A stretch of 64,000 nucleotides of DNA, from assembly GCA_019752015.1 (NCBI GenBank), contig JAIEMQ010000013.1:140708-204707 (forward strand). Reading direction: 5' to 3'. A model generated the notes under the pieces. The model was not told where the DNA came from. It ran no database searches and was given only the letters and a program-made list of their open reading frames with translations. Positions 51,140 to 59,613 of this stretch are shown here, one piece after another. The position numbers were made by a program, and so were the translations under genes. This DNA is from Cyanobacteriota bacterium. Its GTDB lineage: Bacteria > Acidobacteriota > Vicinamibacteria > Vicinamibacterales > UBA2999. The first letter of the stretch is position 1. Every line of letters starts with the position of its first letter.

Positions 51140-52197
51140 GCCTTGCGGCCGTGTCAGCGTCGATTGCGCCGATCGTCACCAAAGCGATCGCCGAGGGCGT
51201 GTTTCCCGGCGCGGTGATCGAGGCCGGCCGGAGCGACGGCCCACTGGTGCGATTCATGGCAGGCCGCCAGACCTACGACGCGGCGGCCACTGCCGTCGAC
51301 GGCGACACCATCTACGATCTTGCGTCGCTGACCAAGGTGATCGGCACCGCGGCGTTGATGGCGGGAGAGCTCGCCGGCGGACGCATGCGGCTCAACGATC
51401 GCGTTCGGCACTGGATCGCCTCGTGGACCGGTGAAGACCGCCAGCCGGTCACGCTGCGAGACCTGCTCGAGCACGCATCGGGACTGCCCGGACACCGCAG
51501 CTATTTCGAATCCAGGCAGGGGCGCGCGTCGTTCGAGATTGCGATTTGCGAGGAGCCCCTCGACTATCCGCCACGTACCCGCTCGATCTACAGCGATCCG
51601 GGATTCATGCTGCTCGGCTTTGCGATGGAGAACGCGGCCGGCGAGCCGCTCGATCGCCAGTTCGATCGCTGGCGGGAGCGGGAGCTCGGCCGAGACACGG
51701 AGATCATGTACCGGCCGGCCCAAAACCTGTGGCCGCGGATAGCACCGACGGAGAACACGGAGCACGGAGAAGGATTGCGCGGCGTCGTTCACGACGAAAA
51801 CGCGCGCGCACTCGGCGGCGTTGCGTCACATGCCGGGCTGTTCGGCACTGCCGCGGCGGTCGGCGCCTGCGCGCGCTGGTGGATGACGTCTCCATTGCTC
51901 GCGTTGTTTGCCACGAAGACGACGGTGCCCGGCAGCTCACGCGCGCTCGGCTGGGACACCATGCTGCCGACGTCCTCGTGCGGCACGCAGATGTCGAACA
52001 CGGCGATCGGGCACACCGGGTTCACCGGCACGTCGCTGTGGATCGATCCCGCGACCGATCTTTACGTGGTGATTCTCACGAATCGCGTGCATCCATCACG
52101 CGACGGCGAGGGCATTCAGGAGACGCGTCGCGCGCTCCACGACGCGATCGTTACTGCCCTCCGCCAGGGCGCCTCTGACCCGGCACGGCGGGTGTAA
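51136..52197 (+). CDS. Serine hydrolase, beta-lactamase class C/PBP4* type
   Basis: The 353-residue product has the SxxK motif in IYDLASLTK (Ser64, Lys67), a YxN-type Tyr in RSIYSDPGF and the final HTGFTGTSLW box. Class C-like family members include YfeW, encoded beside murQ-murP in E. coli, so a role in wall-peptide processing fits the context. No signal peptide is obvious. The last 47 bp overlap, antisense, the 3' end of the pilin-like gene. Confidence 0.9.
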   Translation: MSLAAVSASIAPIVTKAIAEGVFPGAVIEAGRSDGPLVRFMAGRQTYDAAATAVDGDTIYDLASLTKVIGTAALMAGELAGGRMRLNDRVRHWIASWTGEDRQPVTLRDLLEHASGLPGHRSYFESRQGRASFEIAICEEPLDYPPRTRSIYSDPGFMLLGFAMENAAGEPLDRQFDRWRERELGRDTEIMYRPAQNLWPRIAPTENTEHGEGLRGVVHDENARALGGVASHAGLFGTAAAVGACARWWMTSPLLALFATKTTVPGSSRALGWDTMLPTSSCGTQMSNTAIGHTGFTGTSLWIDPATDLYVVILTNRVHPSRDGEGIQETRRALHDAIVTALRQGASDPARRV

Positions 52198-52996
52198 ACG
52201 TCGTCGATCCGTTCGGCGTCGTGAACGATCCGTTTGGATTGGGATTCCCGTTTGGATTGCCGAACGGACTGCCGAACGGACTTGGACCATTGAGCGGCGG
52301 ACGATTCGGCTGCCCGATCCCCGGCGGCGGTTGATTGAAACCGCCACGGCCGCCCATGTTGGGCATGTTGCCCGGCTGCATGCCAAACGGCCCCTGCTGG
52401 CCGCGCTGCCCCCCAGGCGGGACTGCTCCACCGGGTACGCCCTGCATTTGTCCGGGCCGCTGCACCTGCTGAATGTAGACGAACGCCCACTCGTTGTAGC
52501 GCGAGCGGCCGTTGTAGATCTTGATCGACTCGTCCTTGCTCTTCGAGGTCACGCCGATCACGCCGCCCTGCGCGCCCATTCCAGTGCTGCCAACACCCGA
52601 TTGGATCGGCTGCTGCGCCGGAGCGCTCAACGTTGCGGCCTGGCCCGGACGCGCCGCCACCGGTCCGCCGCCCGGGGCCTGGATCGCCTGCTGGTTGGCG
52701 TAGATCGGCTGGAAGTCGTCGTTGGTAATCGGGTCTTTGTATTTCTTCCGCAGGAAACGCTGCTCGACCAGCACGTCGATGGTCGGCGGCGCCGTGTTCG
52801 CGAACTTGCGCTGGAACAAGCCGATGGCGCGCGCGTATTGCTTGCCGCGGAAGATCAGCTCTTCTTCTTTTTCGCGCGTCGCCATGTGGGACCAGACCGG
52901 CAGCAGCGCGCTCATCAGGACGGCCATCACGCTCATCGCGACGAGCAACGCCGCCATCGCATAACCGCGGTCGTCTGCTCTACCCGCTGCCTTCAT
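52151..52996 (-). CDS. Type II secretion/type IV pilin-like protein with Pro/Gly-rich tail
   Basis: The 281-residue protein begins with a prepilin-like leader (DDRG) and hydrophobic helix (YAMAALLVAMSVMAVLMSALL), followed by a conserved-looking region with KEEELIFRGKQYARAIGLF. From about residue 115 there is a long Pro/Gly/Asn/Gln-rich tail. The usual Glu5 of pilins is not present. It is the last gene of the minus-strand pilus/secretion operon and may be a minor pseudopilin. Confidence 0.8.
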   Translation of the reverse strand: MKAAGRADDRGYAMAALLVAMSVMAVLMSALLPVWSHMATREKEEELIFRGKQYARAIGLFQRKFANTAPPTIDVLVEQRFLRKKYKDPITNDDFQPIYANQQAIQAPGGGPVAARPGQAATLSAPAQQPIQSGVGSTGMGAQGGVIGVTSKSKDESIKIYNGRSRYNEWAFVYIQQVQRPGQMQGVPGGAVPPGGQRGQQGPFGMQPGNMPNMGGRGGFNQPPPGIGQPNRPPLNGPSPFGSPFGNPNGNPNPNGSFTTPNGSTTFTPAVPGQRRPGGGQ

Positions 52997-53008
52997 ATCC
53001 CGCCGTGA

Positions 53009-54217
53009 CTAGTTCGCAACCACGATGGTGCTGGCCCGACTCTCGTTGCCGCCGGTGTCTCGGACGACCGTCTCAATGCGATAACTGCCTGCCGTCGCGA
53101 AGCGGTACGCAAACGACCCAGCTCCAGAGCTCGTATGCACGAGCTCGCCGTTGATAAACGTGCGAACCGATTCAATCGGCGGTCCGTTGGTGCCAGGAGA
53201 CGCTGTCGTGCTGATCGTCGAATTGAATGGCGCTGTACCAGAATTGGGGTTCGCCGACACGCCGGCCGCCGGCACGACGCGGGACACGACAATCGCGCGT
53301 GACGCAAGCCCGGTGTTGCCGGCGACGTCGACGGCACGCGCGGTAATCGTGTAGCCGCCATCGCGCTGATAGGTATGCGTGAAGGCTGCGGAGCCCGTCA
53401 CGTTCGAACGCGTCTCCGAGGTATTATCACCAAAGTTCACCTCGAGGGTCTGCACCTGCCGCGGTGCCGAGTTGTTGCCGCTGGTGGTGTTGACCGTAAT
53501 CGCGACGGGTTGGCCGGCTACCGGGTTCGTCGACACTTCGATCGACACGGTCGGCGCGGCGGAAGCCTCCACGCGCACCTCGCCCTTGGCCGCGCCGGCG
53601 ACTGCCGTCACTGTTGTAGTTTGCGTCGTCGACAGCGTGATGCGCGCGATACCGTTCGCATCGGTGACGGCCGTCGTCTGCGACAAGCTGCCGGTCGACG
53701 ACACGAATTGCACGTTGACACCCGGCAGAGGATTGTTGTCTGCGTCGAAGACCAGGGCTGACACCGTCACCGTGCCGCCGCTCTGCGACACGCTCGACGG
53801 CGTTGCGGTGACGGAGATTGTGCCGGCAGCCGCGGCCGCGCCGATCTTGATGGTCACGCCGGAGCCGCTGGAGTTGCCGGACCCCGACCGTGCGCCGCCG
53901 GAGTACGCGCTGATCTGCGCCGTGCCTGAAGCTGAGCCCGCGAGAAATGTGGTGGTCGCGACGCCGTTGCGTGTTTGCGCCTCGACCGGATTGAAACTGC
54001 CTACGGTCGTCTGGAACACGACGGTGGTGCCGTTGTGCACGGCCGTACCTGCGGACTCTGTTACAACCGCGTTCACGGTCGTCTGGCCGCCCAGGGGTAG
54101 CACCGTCTTCTCGGCCGAGACCGAGATGGTCGATCCAGTCGGCGACGTCAGCGGCACGGTGTCGCACGCAACGACGACCGCGACGGTCACGATGGCTACG
54201 GCAAGCAGACGAAGCAT
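53009..54217 (-). CDS. Lipoprotein with bacterial Ig-like and PKD domains
   Basis: The 402-residue protein has a lipobox VVVAC (Cys18), two Ig-like (Big-type) domains with invasin-like strands (ISVSAEKTVLPLGGQTTVNA and GTISVTATPSSVSQSGGTV), then a PKD-like domain (VNFGDNTSETR, AFTHTYQRDGGYTITARA) and a final Ig-like fold. It is probably a surface or periplasmic binding module. Its place inside the pilus/secretion operon suggests that it is exported or assembled with that machine. Confidence 0.87.
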   Translation of the reverse strand: MLRLLAVAIVTVAVVVACDTVPLTSPTGSTISVSAEKTVLPLGGQTTVNAVVTESAGTAVHNGTTVVFQTTVGSFNPVEAQTRNGVATTTFLAGSASGTAQISAYSGGARSGSGNSSGSGVTIKIGAAAAAGTISVTATPSSVSQSGGTVTVSALVFDADNNPLPGVNVQFVSSTGSLSQTTAVTDANGIARITLSTTQTTTVTAVAGAAKGEVRVEASAAPTVSIEVSTNPVAGQPVAITVNTTSGNNSAPRQVQTLEVNFGDNTSETRSNVTGSAAFTHTYQRDGGYTITARAVDVAGNTGLASRAIVVSRVVPAAGVSANPNSGTAPFNSTISTTASPGTNGPPIESVRTFINGELVHTSSGAGSFAYRFATAGSYRIETVVRDTGGNESRASTIVVAN

Positions 54218-54323
54218 AAGACTCTGAACTCCATGATAGACCGTGATCGCGGCGTTTTGGCCGGACGCTCAAACCTCAGGCCACGCTCGCGCTGGAGCGT
54301 GCCGCCGTGCGCAGCCGCCTGAA

Positions 54324-54761
54324 TCAGTCCCATTCGGCGTACCGCGTCCCGTCCAGAGCGGTGCGATCGGAGCCGCTGTGCACGTTGTCGATGCCGCCCG
54401 CCGACGCCGGATTATTCGGATCCGGTTGCGCCTGCCGGGTCTGCCACGTCTCCTTCGACTTCGTCAGCGGATCGGTCGGCACTTCGCGGATGTAGCCCGC
54501 CGAGACGAGCTCCGCGAGATCCGCCGGCCATTTGTTCTTGTCGGCGTAAAACTGATCCATCGCATCGCGCATCCGGAACAGGTTTTCCTTCAACGCGGCT
54601 TCTTCCGCGCGCGTCACGCTGTTGCGGTACTGCACCATCGAAATGCTGGCCAGGATGATGATCAGCGTCATCACGATCAGCAGCTCGATCATTGTGAATC
54701 CGGTAGCCGGGAACCGGCAGCCGGGAGCCGGCTTAATTCCAGTCACGGTACTTGGTCCCAT
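54324..54761 (-). CDS. GspG-type pseudopilin 2
   Basis: The protein has the prepilin motif G/FTMIELLIVMTL with Glu5, a long helix, and the GspG-type pattern MRDAMDQFYADKNKWPADLAELVSAGYI. It ends DGTRYAEWD. The leader before the cleavage site is unusually long and Pro-rich because ATG 54761 is used; it is encoded by a GC-rich short repeat (54702-54733). The start overlaps the upstream pseudopilin stop by 29 nt. A later start is possible. Confidence 0.88.
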   Translation of the reverse strand: MGPSTVTGIKPAPGCRFPATGFTMIELLIVMTLIIILASISMVQYRNSVTRAEEAALKENLFRMRDAMDQFYADKNKWPADLAELVSAGYIREVPTDPLTKSKETWQTRQAQPDPNNPASAGGIDNVHSGSDRTALDGTRYAEWD

Positions 54762-55206
54762 CGAGCCCGGTGCCCTGGTTCTTCGAATACACGTCGTAGA
54801 CGTTCTGCCCGCTCCACGTCGTGGCGTCCGGCTTGTCCTGGTAGGCGCGAAATCCCCACTCGGTGTTGCCGGTGGTCGGATCGATCGGGATCCTGCGCAG
54901 GAACTTCAGCTTGCGTCCGGTCGCGTCGTTGGCGACCGACACCCCTTCGACCAGCGTCTCGAGATCCGGCGGATACCCTTCGCTGTTGGCCTTGAGCTCG
55001 GTCGTCGGAATCATGCCGGCGTCGGCCGCATCCTTGAACTTGTCGATCGCGGTGCGCATTTCGCGCAGCACGCGCCGCAGCTCCGCTTCGCGCGCGCGCT
55101 GGATCGTGATCTTCGCGAGCGGCTGCACCGCCGACGCGAGGATCAACACGATCGTCGTCACGACGAGCAGTTCGACGAATGTGAACCCGCGTTGACAAGC
55201 CCGCAT
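54733..55206 (-). CDS. gspG: GspG-type pseudopilin 1
   Basis: The 157-residue protein begins MRACQRG/FTFVELLVVTTI (type IV prepilin cleavage site with Glu5) and has the GspG region MRTAIDKFKDAADAG...YPPDLETLVEGV and LRRIPIDPTTGNTEWGFRA, ending DGTKYRDWN. The ATG is preceded by an array of GCAGAAG units whose AAGG serves as Shine-Dalgarno. It is probably the major pseudopilin of the apparatus. Confidence 0.93.
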   Translation of the reverse strand: MRACQRGFTFVELLVVTTIVLILASAVQPLAKITIQRAREAELRRVLREMRTAIDKFKDAADAGMIPTTELKANSEGYPPDLETLVEGVSVANDATGRKLKFLRRIPIDPTTGNTEWGFRAYQDKPDATTWSGQNVYDVYSKNQGTGLDGTKYRDWN

Positions 55207-55208
55207 TT

Positions 55209-55236
55209 TGCCTTCTGCCTTCTGCCTTCTGCCTTT
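55209..55236. repeat. 7-bp tandem array upstream of gspG
   Basis: Three exact TGCCTTC units and a fourth TGCCTTT lie between the secretin stop and the gspG start. On the coding (minus) strand they read GCAGAAG and supply the ribosome-binding sequence. A similar array lies at 57764-57792 on the other side of the secretin gene. Confidence 0.9.
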
Positions 55237-57754
55237 ATCTAACCGTGATTCCCGCCGGGAAAAACTGCAGCGCCGCGGCCGCGCCTCCGGGAATCGACGC
55301 CGAGCCCGACACGCTGAGTGCGCCGGCGCCGGCGGTGAGCGGCTCGACCAGCAACGCCGCCAGCAGCCCGGCGGTCGACGCGCCGGTCTTGTCGCCCGGC
55401 CGCGTGATCACGATGTCGATGCGGCCGCTCTTGTCGTCGACCTGGCTGCTGAACGCCGGCGTCGATCCGCCCTGCCGCATGAAGGTGCCTTCCTGCACGT
55501 TGCGGATCCGGATGAGCGCGGGGTTGTAGGTAATCGACAGGGTCAACGTGGACACACGCGTCGCCGCCGCGATCGAGATCGGAATGGTGTACGGACCGCT
55601 GCCGACGCGCATTTCGCTCGGTGGGCTGAGCGTGATCCGCGCGGGTGCGGCCGACGGTGGCTGCGCCGCCGCGCCAGGTGCCGGCGACACTGGTGAAGGA
55701 GCCGCTGCCGGCGGTGCCGCGGGTGCCGCAGCCGGAGGTTCTGGTGGCGGTGAAAATACAGTGACGTTGCTCGGCTTCTCGGTGGTCGTTGCCGGCGCGG
55801 GCACCATTCCCGGAATCGGCGAACTGCCAGGCGGCACGACCGGACGCTGCGTGGCGCCCGTCGGCAACACGGGCGCGGCCGGCGGCTGCGTGGGTGGTTG
55901 CGGGCTCGGCGCCGGCGCAACCGGCGCTGCCGATGGCGCCGCCGGTGTCCCCGGCATCGTCCCCGCAGGAGCCGCAACCGGCCCGCCGGCTGCCGCGGCA
56001 GGATCCGGCTCGACGACCGGAGCGCCGCCGATCGTCGCCGGTGGACCGGTCAACGACATGTTGCTCTGCGTGCCGATGTAAATCGGGCTGAGATCCTGCG
56101 CGCGCAGGTCGTGCGTGCGGATGATGCGCGGCGTCAGCAGCATCACGATGTCGGTCTGCCGGATGTTGTCGTCGTTCGCGGAAAACAACTGGCGTACGAT
56201 CGGCAGGCGCATCACGCCCGGAAAACCCTTGAGCGATCGGCGCTCGTCTTCGCGCAGCAGGCCCGCGAGCAGATTCGACTCGCCGTCGCGCAGGCGCAGC
56301 TTCGTCATGACCTTGCGGGAGAAGAACGACGGCAGGTTCTGGCCGGCAATGTTGCTGCCTTGTCCGCGCGCGCTGTTCTCGAGCGTCAACTCGAGAATGA
56401 TGTCGCCGTCATACGTTACGCGCGGCGTCATCTCGACGGTGATGCCGATGGTCCGATAGCCGAACGACGTCAGCGGGCTGGTGCCCGGACCGGTGGTGCC
56501 GGCCAGCGGCGTGAACGTCGTGCTGGGAATCGGCACGTCCTCGCCGAGGTTCAGCGACAGCTTCTGCCCTTCGGCGCCGCGCAGGTTGGGTTTCGCCAGC
56601 ACCTTGGTGTTCGAGTCGCTTTCGAGGAAGCGAACGACCGCAGAGGGCACCGCCAGATAAAAGTCCGCGGTGCTGACACCCTGTGAAACGGTGTTGAGGT
56701 TGAACGGCTTGGCATCAGTGCCCGGCGTGGCTTCCGGTGAAAACGTCAGCGACGCCGAGTAGCTGCCCAGATCGAGCCCGTAGGTCTTGGCGCGCTCGCG
56801 GCTGACCTCGAGGATCTGGACGTCGACCATCACTTCGGCGCGGGGCTTGTCGTTGGCCTCGATGACGCGCTCCGCGATCGCCACCACCGGCGCGGTGGCG
56901 CGGATCGTCAGCGTATTCGTGGTCTTGTTGGCGACAATCTGCGGCTGGATCGCCATGCCGGCGACGCGGACCAGCGCGGTCAGCAGCGTCGACATCTCCG
57001 TCGAATCAGCATGCGAGATGAAGAAGGTGCGAATGACCTGCTCTTCGTACTGGGTGCGCTTCTGCGTGTTGTCGGCGGCGACGATGATCGTGCGATCGTT
57101 CAGCACCCGATAGAACAACTGGTTGGCGATCATGATCTGCTGGAGGGCCTGCTCCAGCGAGACGCCTTCGAGCTTCAGCGTGATGGTGCGATCCTGGAAG
57201 TCGCGGTCGAAGGTGACGTTGATGCCGCTGTAGTTGCCGACGAACGTCAGGATGTCGCGGATGCTGGTGTTGACGAAGTTGACGATCAGCGGCTCGGGAT
57301 TTGACGGGTTCAGAATCGGTTCCGTCGTGGCGCGCCGCGCCTGTTGCCGCAGCCGCTCGATGTCCGGCCGCGGCTGCGCGGCCTCGAGGCGATCACGCAG
57401 CGTCCGTTCGAGCTCCGCGGCCTTGCTGCTCAACTGCCGGTTCGACGGCTCGAACTCCTGCGCCTTGCGATAGGCGCGCAGCGCTTCGTCGAGTTGGGCC
57501 GCAGCTTCAAATTGCCGGGCGCGCTCCGCATACATGTTTGCCGCCTCGACCATCGCCCGCTCGAGCGCGATCTTGTATTCGGCCCGATCGGGATCGTTCT
57601 GTACCGCCTGGCGATAGAACCCGACCGCCGATTCCCAATCGCCGGCGCGGCCGGCCGCCTCGCCGCGCGCGAACGCACGGCCGGTGGCGCACCCGGCCGC
57701 CATCACGGCGGCCAACGCCACTCCCAACGTGATTTTCACGACGCGACTAATCAT
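55235..57754 (-). CDS. gspD: Secretin (GspD/PilQ) lipoprotein with C-terminal cohesin-like domain
   Basis: This 839-residue outer-membrane pore subunit has a lipobox VMAAGC, a TPR-like segment (residues 25-110), secretin N domains (VNFVNTSIRDILTFVGNYSG and IRTFFISHADSTEM), and the secretin core (about 350-545; VLAKPNLRGAEGQKLSLNLGEDVP and VMLLTPRII). A long Pro/Ala linker (560-700) leads to a final domain (about 705-839; ITLSPPSEMRVGSG, LTLSITYNPALIRI) with a cohesin-like fold pattern. ATG 57754 gives the lipoprotein signal. Confidence 0.92.
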   Translation of the reverse strand: MISRVVKITLGVALAAVMAAGCATGRAFARGEAAGRAGDWESAVGFYRQAVQNDPDRAEYKIALERAMVEAANMYAERARQFEAAAQLDEALRAYRKAQEFEPSNRQLSSKAAELERTLRDRLEAAQPRPDIERLRQQARRATTEPILNPSNPEPLIVNFVNTSIRDILTFVGNYSGINVTFDRDFQDRTITLKLEGVSLEQALQQIMIANQLFYRVLNDRTIIVAADNTQKRTQYEEQVIRTFFISHADSTEMSTLLTALVRVAGMAIQPQIVANKTTNTLTIRATAPVVAIAERVIEANDKPRAEVMVDVQILEVSRERAKTYGLDLGSYSASLTFSPEATPGTDAKPFNLNTVSQGVSTADFYLAVPSAVVRFLESDSNTKVLAKPNLRGAEGQKLSLNLGEDVPIPSTTFTPLAGTTGPGTSPLTSFGYRTIGITVEMTPRVTYDGDIILELTLENSARGQGSNIAGQNLPSFFSRKVMTKLRLRDGESNLLAGLLREDERRSLKGFPGVMRLPIVRQLFSANDDNIRQTDIVMLLTPRIIRTHDLRAQDLSPIYIGTQSNMSLTGPPATIGGAPVVEPDPAAAAGGPVAAPAGTMPGTPAAPSAAPVAPAPSPQPPTQPPAAPVLPTGATQRPVVPPGSSPIPGMVPAPATTTEKPSNVTVFSPPPEPPAAAPAAPPAAAPSPVSPAPGAAAQPPSAAPARITLSPPSEMRVGSGPYTIPISIAAATRVSTLTLSITYNPALIRIRNVQEGTFMRQGGSTPAFSSQVDDKSGRIDIVITRPGDKTGASTAGLLAALLVEPLTAGAGALSVSGSASIPGGAAAALQFFPAGITVR

Positions 57755-57763
57755 CAAAATGTG

Positions 57764-57792
57764 TTTGCCTTCTGCCTTCTGCCTTTTGCCTT
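57764..57792. repeat. 7-bp tandem array upstream of the secretin gene
   Basis: Units of TGCCTTC/TGCCTTT fill the gap between the pilP-like stop and the secretin start. The unit is the same as at 55209-55236, so the secretin gene is bracketed by two direct copies of the array. Confidence 0.85.
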
Positions 57793-57795
57793 CAC

Positions 57796-58356
57796 TCACT
57801 GGCCGGTGAGCCGGATCACCTGCCGGCCGCGTCCGTCCGTGTACGTCATTTCGATGGATTCGGTCCCGATTTTCACGATCAGGTACTTGCCATCGATGAT
57901 ATCGCCGTCCTTGCCGTGCATCGGCGCCGACTTGCCGTCGGTCAGCACCGCCCACTTCACGCCGCTCGCGCGCTCGACGATGCCCACGAACTTCAGCGGG
58001 ATCGGCGGCGGGGGCGGCGGTCCCGTTGGCATCGGCGGCGGCGGTCTCACCGGCGCCTCGGTGACCGGCCGCTCGATCGGCCGCGGTGGCGGCGCCACGA
58101 TCCTCGGTTGAAACCGGAACGGATTCCGCTGCGCGTTCCCCGGTTCATTACGTGACGCCGTCAGCGACCCGAGCTTCACCGGCGCGACCGGCCCGCTGCC
58201 GGGCGCTGGCGCGGCCGCTTTCGCAGTGCGCGCGCGCGCCGGGGTTTGCGGCGCGGCGGTCACCGGCGTCGAAGCCGGCCGGAACGTCCACACCGCCAGG
58301 CCGAGCACGATCACCGCCGCCACACCCAGGATGACCTGTCGTCGCTCAAGGGGCAT
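57796..58356 (-). CDS. PilP/GspC-like periplasmic protein
   Basis: The 186-residue protein has an N-terminal membrane anchor (about residues 7-25), a long Pro/Ala-rich linker and a C-terminal small beta domain (LKFVGIVERASGVKWAVLTDG, GDIIDGKYLIVKIG) like the homology region of PilP/GspC. It would link the inner-membrane PilNO complex to the secretin. It overlaps the pilO frame by 11 nt. Confidence 0.78.
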   Translation of the reverse strand: MPLERRQVILGVAAVIVLGLAVWTFRPASTPVTAAPQTPARARTAKAAAPAPGSGPVAPVKLGSLTASRNEPGNAQRNPFRFQPRIVAPPPRPIERPVTEAPVRPPPPMPTGPPPPPPIPLKFVGIVERASGVKWAVLTDGKSAPMHGKDGDIIDGKYLIVKIGTESIEMTYTDGRGRQVIRLTGQ

Positions 58357-58945
58357 GCGGCATCCGGTAGTACGTCGACAGCTCCAGTGCCAGCGACAGC
58401 GGCGCGTTCGCCTGCGATCCTTCGTTCAACTGCACGTTGTCGATGACGATGAAATCCGGACCGGTCTCGATCTCGTAGATCAACTGCCGGATGTCATCCC
58501 AATCGCCGGTCAGCGAATAATTCACATGCAGCCGTTCGAGCGTGGAATCGCGCAGCGTTTCGGTCGTCGCCGCGCCGCCCTGAAACTCGACGTCGTGCGA
58601 GCGCGCCAGTTGCGCGAGCTTCAAGCCGGTCATGCGGCGCGCCGTCGCGAAATCCGACGGCAGCACGTCGTCGTAGAAGCGAACGAGATCCGCGGACGCC
58701 TGCGTCTGTCCGTCGCGGGTCGCTTCCGCCTCATTTAAATCGGCCATCGCCGCGCGAAGCGCCACGGCCGAGGCATCGGCGCGCGACGATCCGGACGCCA
58801 CCGCGCGGCGCAGTGGCAATACGACCGCCAGCAACACGACCACGTTGATCGCCAGCACGATGCCGACGGGCACCAGCCAGCGACGATGATCGGCGATCAC
58901 TCGAGCGGCCGGCACCTCGGCGCCAAACGTAAAGAGCGCCTTCAT
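58346..58945 (-). CDS. pilO: PilO-type pilus assembly protein
   Basis: The 199-residue bitopic protein has an N-terminal span (about residues 27-47), a coiled region and a C-terminal ferredoxin-like domain (LERLHVNYSLTGDWDDIRQLIYEIETGPDFIVID), the PilO pattern. Its ATG overlaps the pilN stop by 4 nt. Confidence 0.85.
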   Translation of the reverse strand: MKALFTFGAEVPAARVIADHRRWLVPVGIVLAINVVVLLAVVLPLRRAVASGSSRADASAVALRAAMADLNEAEATRDGQTQASADLVRFYDDVLPSDFATARRMTGLKLAQLARSHDVEFQGGAATTETLRDSTLERLHVNYSLTGDWDDIRQLIYEIETGPDFIVIDNVQLNEGSQANAPLSLALELSTYYRMPHAP

Positions 58946-59613
58946 CGCGGCTCCGCCTTCGCCGGAGGCTTCGGCGAGACAGGCTCTCCGGCGCTGATCT
59001 TCGCGGGCGGGGGACCCGCTCCGCCCTTGCCGGATTCAGACGCCGGCGCCGGCACCGTGGCCGTCGGCGTGTAGTACGCCTGAAGCTGTGATTGCAATTG
59101 CCCGGACTCGTCGGGCTGGTCCGCTCTCGATAGTACGGCCGAGAATGCGCCGGTCTTTTCGAGTGCGGCCATGAACGCCTCGAGATCCTCGACGCGCTTC
59201 GACAACACCGCGATCTGGACGAGGCGGCGGCCTTCGGTATCGCTCTGCGGCGTGACGCCGGCAATGCGCACGTCAGGCGGCAGCGTCGCCTGGAACTGAT
59301 TCAGCAATTCCGTCCACGAGAATGTCCGGCGATCGATCAGCGCGTTCGCTTCGTTGGCCGCGATCTGCACGGCCGCGAGCTTGTCCTTGTCGATCGAGCG
59401 GCGGATGACCTGCGCCTTGTCTTTGGCGTCGCGCGCCTGCGCGTCGTTCCGCGCGATCGCCTGCCGCGCGTCGCGGCTCAGGCCCTGCAGCTGCATCACC
59501 TCGTAAATGTTGAAGAGGGTCAATCCGATCGCCAGTGCCGCGAGTGCGGCCAGTCCGGTGCGGACCGCGCGCTCGTTGTAAAAGGGCCGCGTCGAAAGGT
59601 TGTTCCGCAGCAT
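58942..59613 (-). CDS. pilN: PilN-type pilus assembly protein
   Basis: The 223-residue protein starts MLRNNLSTRPFYNERAV, the conserved PilN N-terminus that binds PilM, then has one membrane span (about 20-38), a coiled region and the domain RRTFSWTELLNQFQATLPPDVRIAGV. The last 15 codons are encoded by a copy of the CCGCCTTCGC hairpin repeat (58951-58985), giving a Pro/Lys/Ala tail. Confidence 0.9.
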   Translation of the reverse strand: MLRNNLSTRPFYNERAVRTGLAALAALAIGLTLFNIYEVMQLQGLSRDARQAIARNDAQARDAKDKAQVIRRSIDKDKLAAVQIAANEANALIDRRTFSWTELLNQFQATLPPDVRIAGVTPQSDTEGRRLVQIAVLSKRVEDLEAFMAALEKTGAFSAVLSRADQPDESGQLQSQLQAYYTPTATVPAPASESGKGGAGPPPAKISAGEPVSPKPPAKAEPR

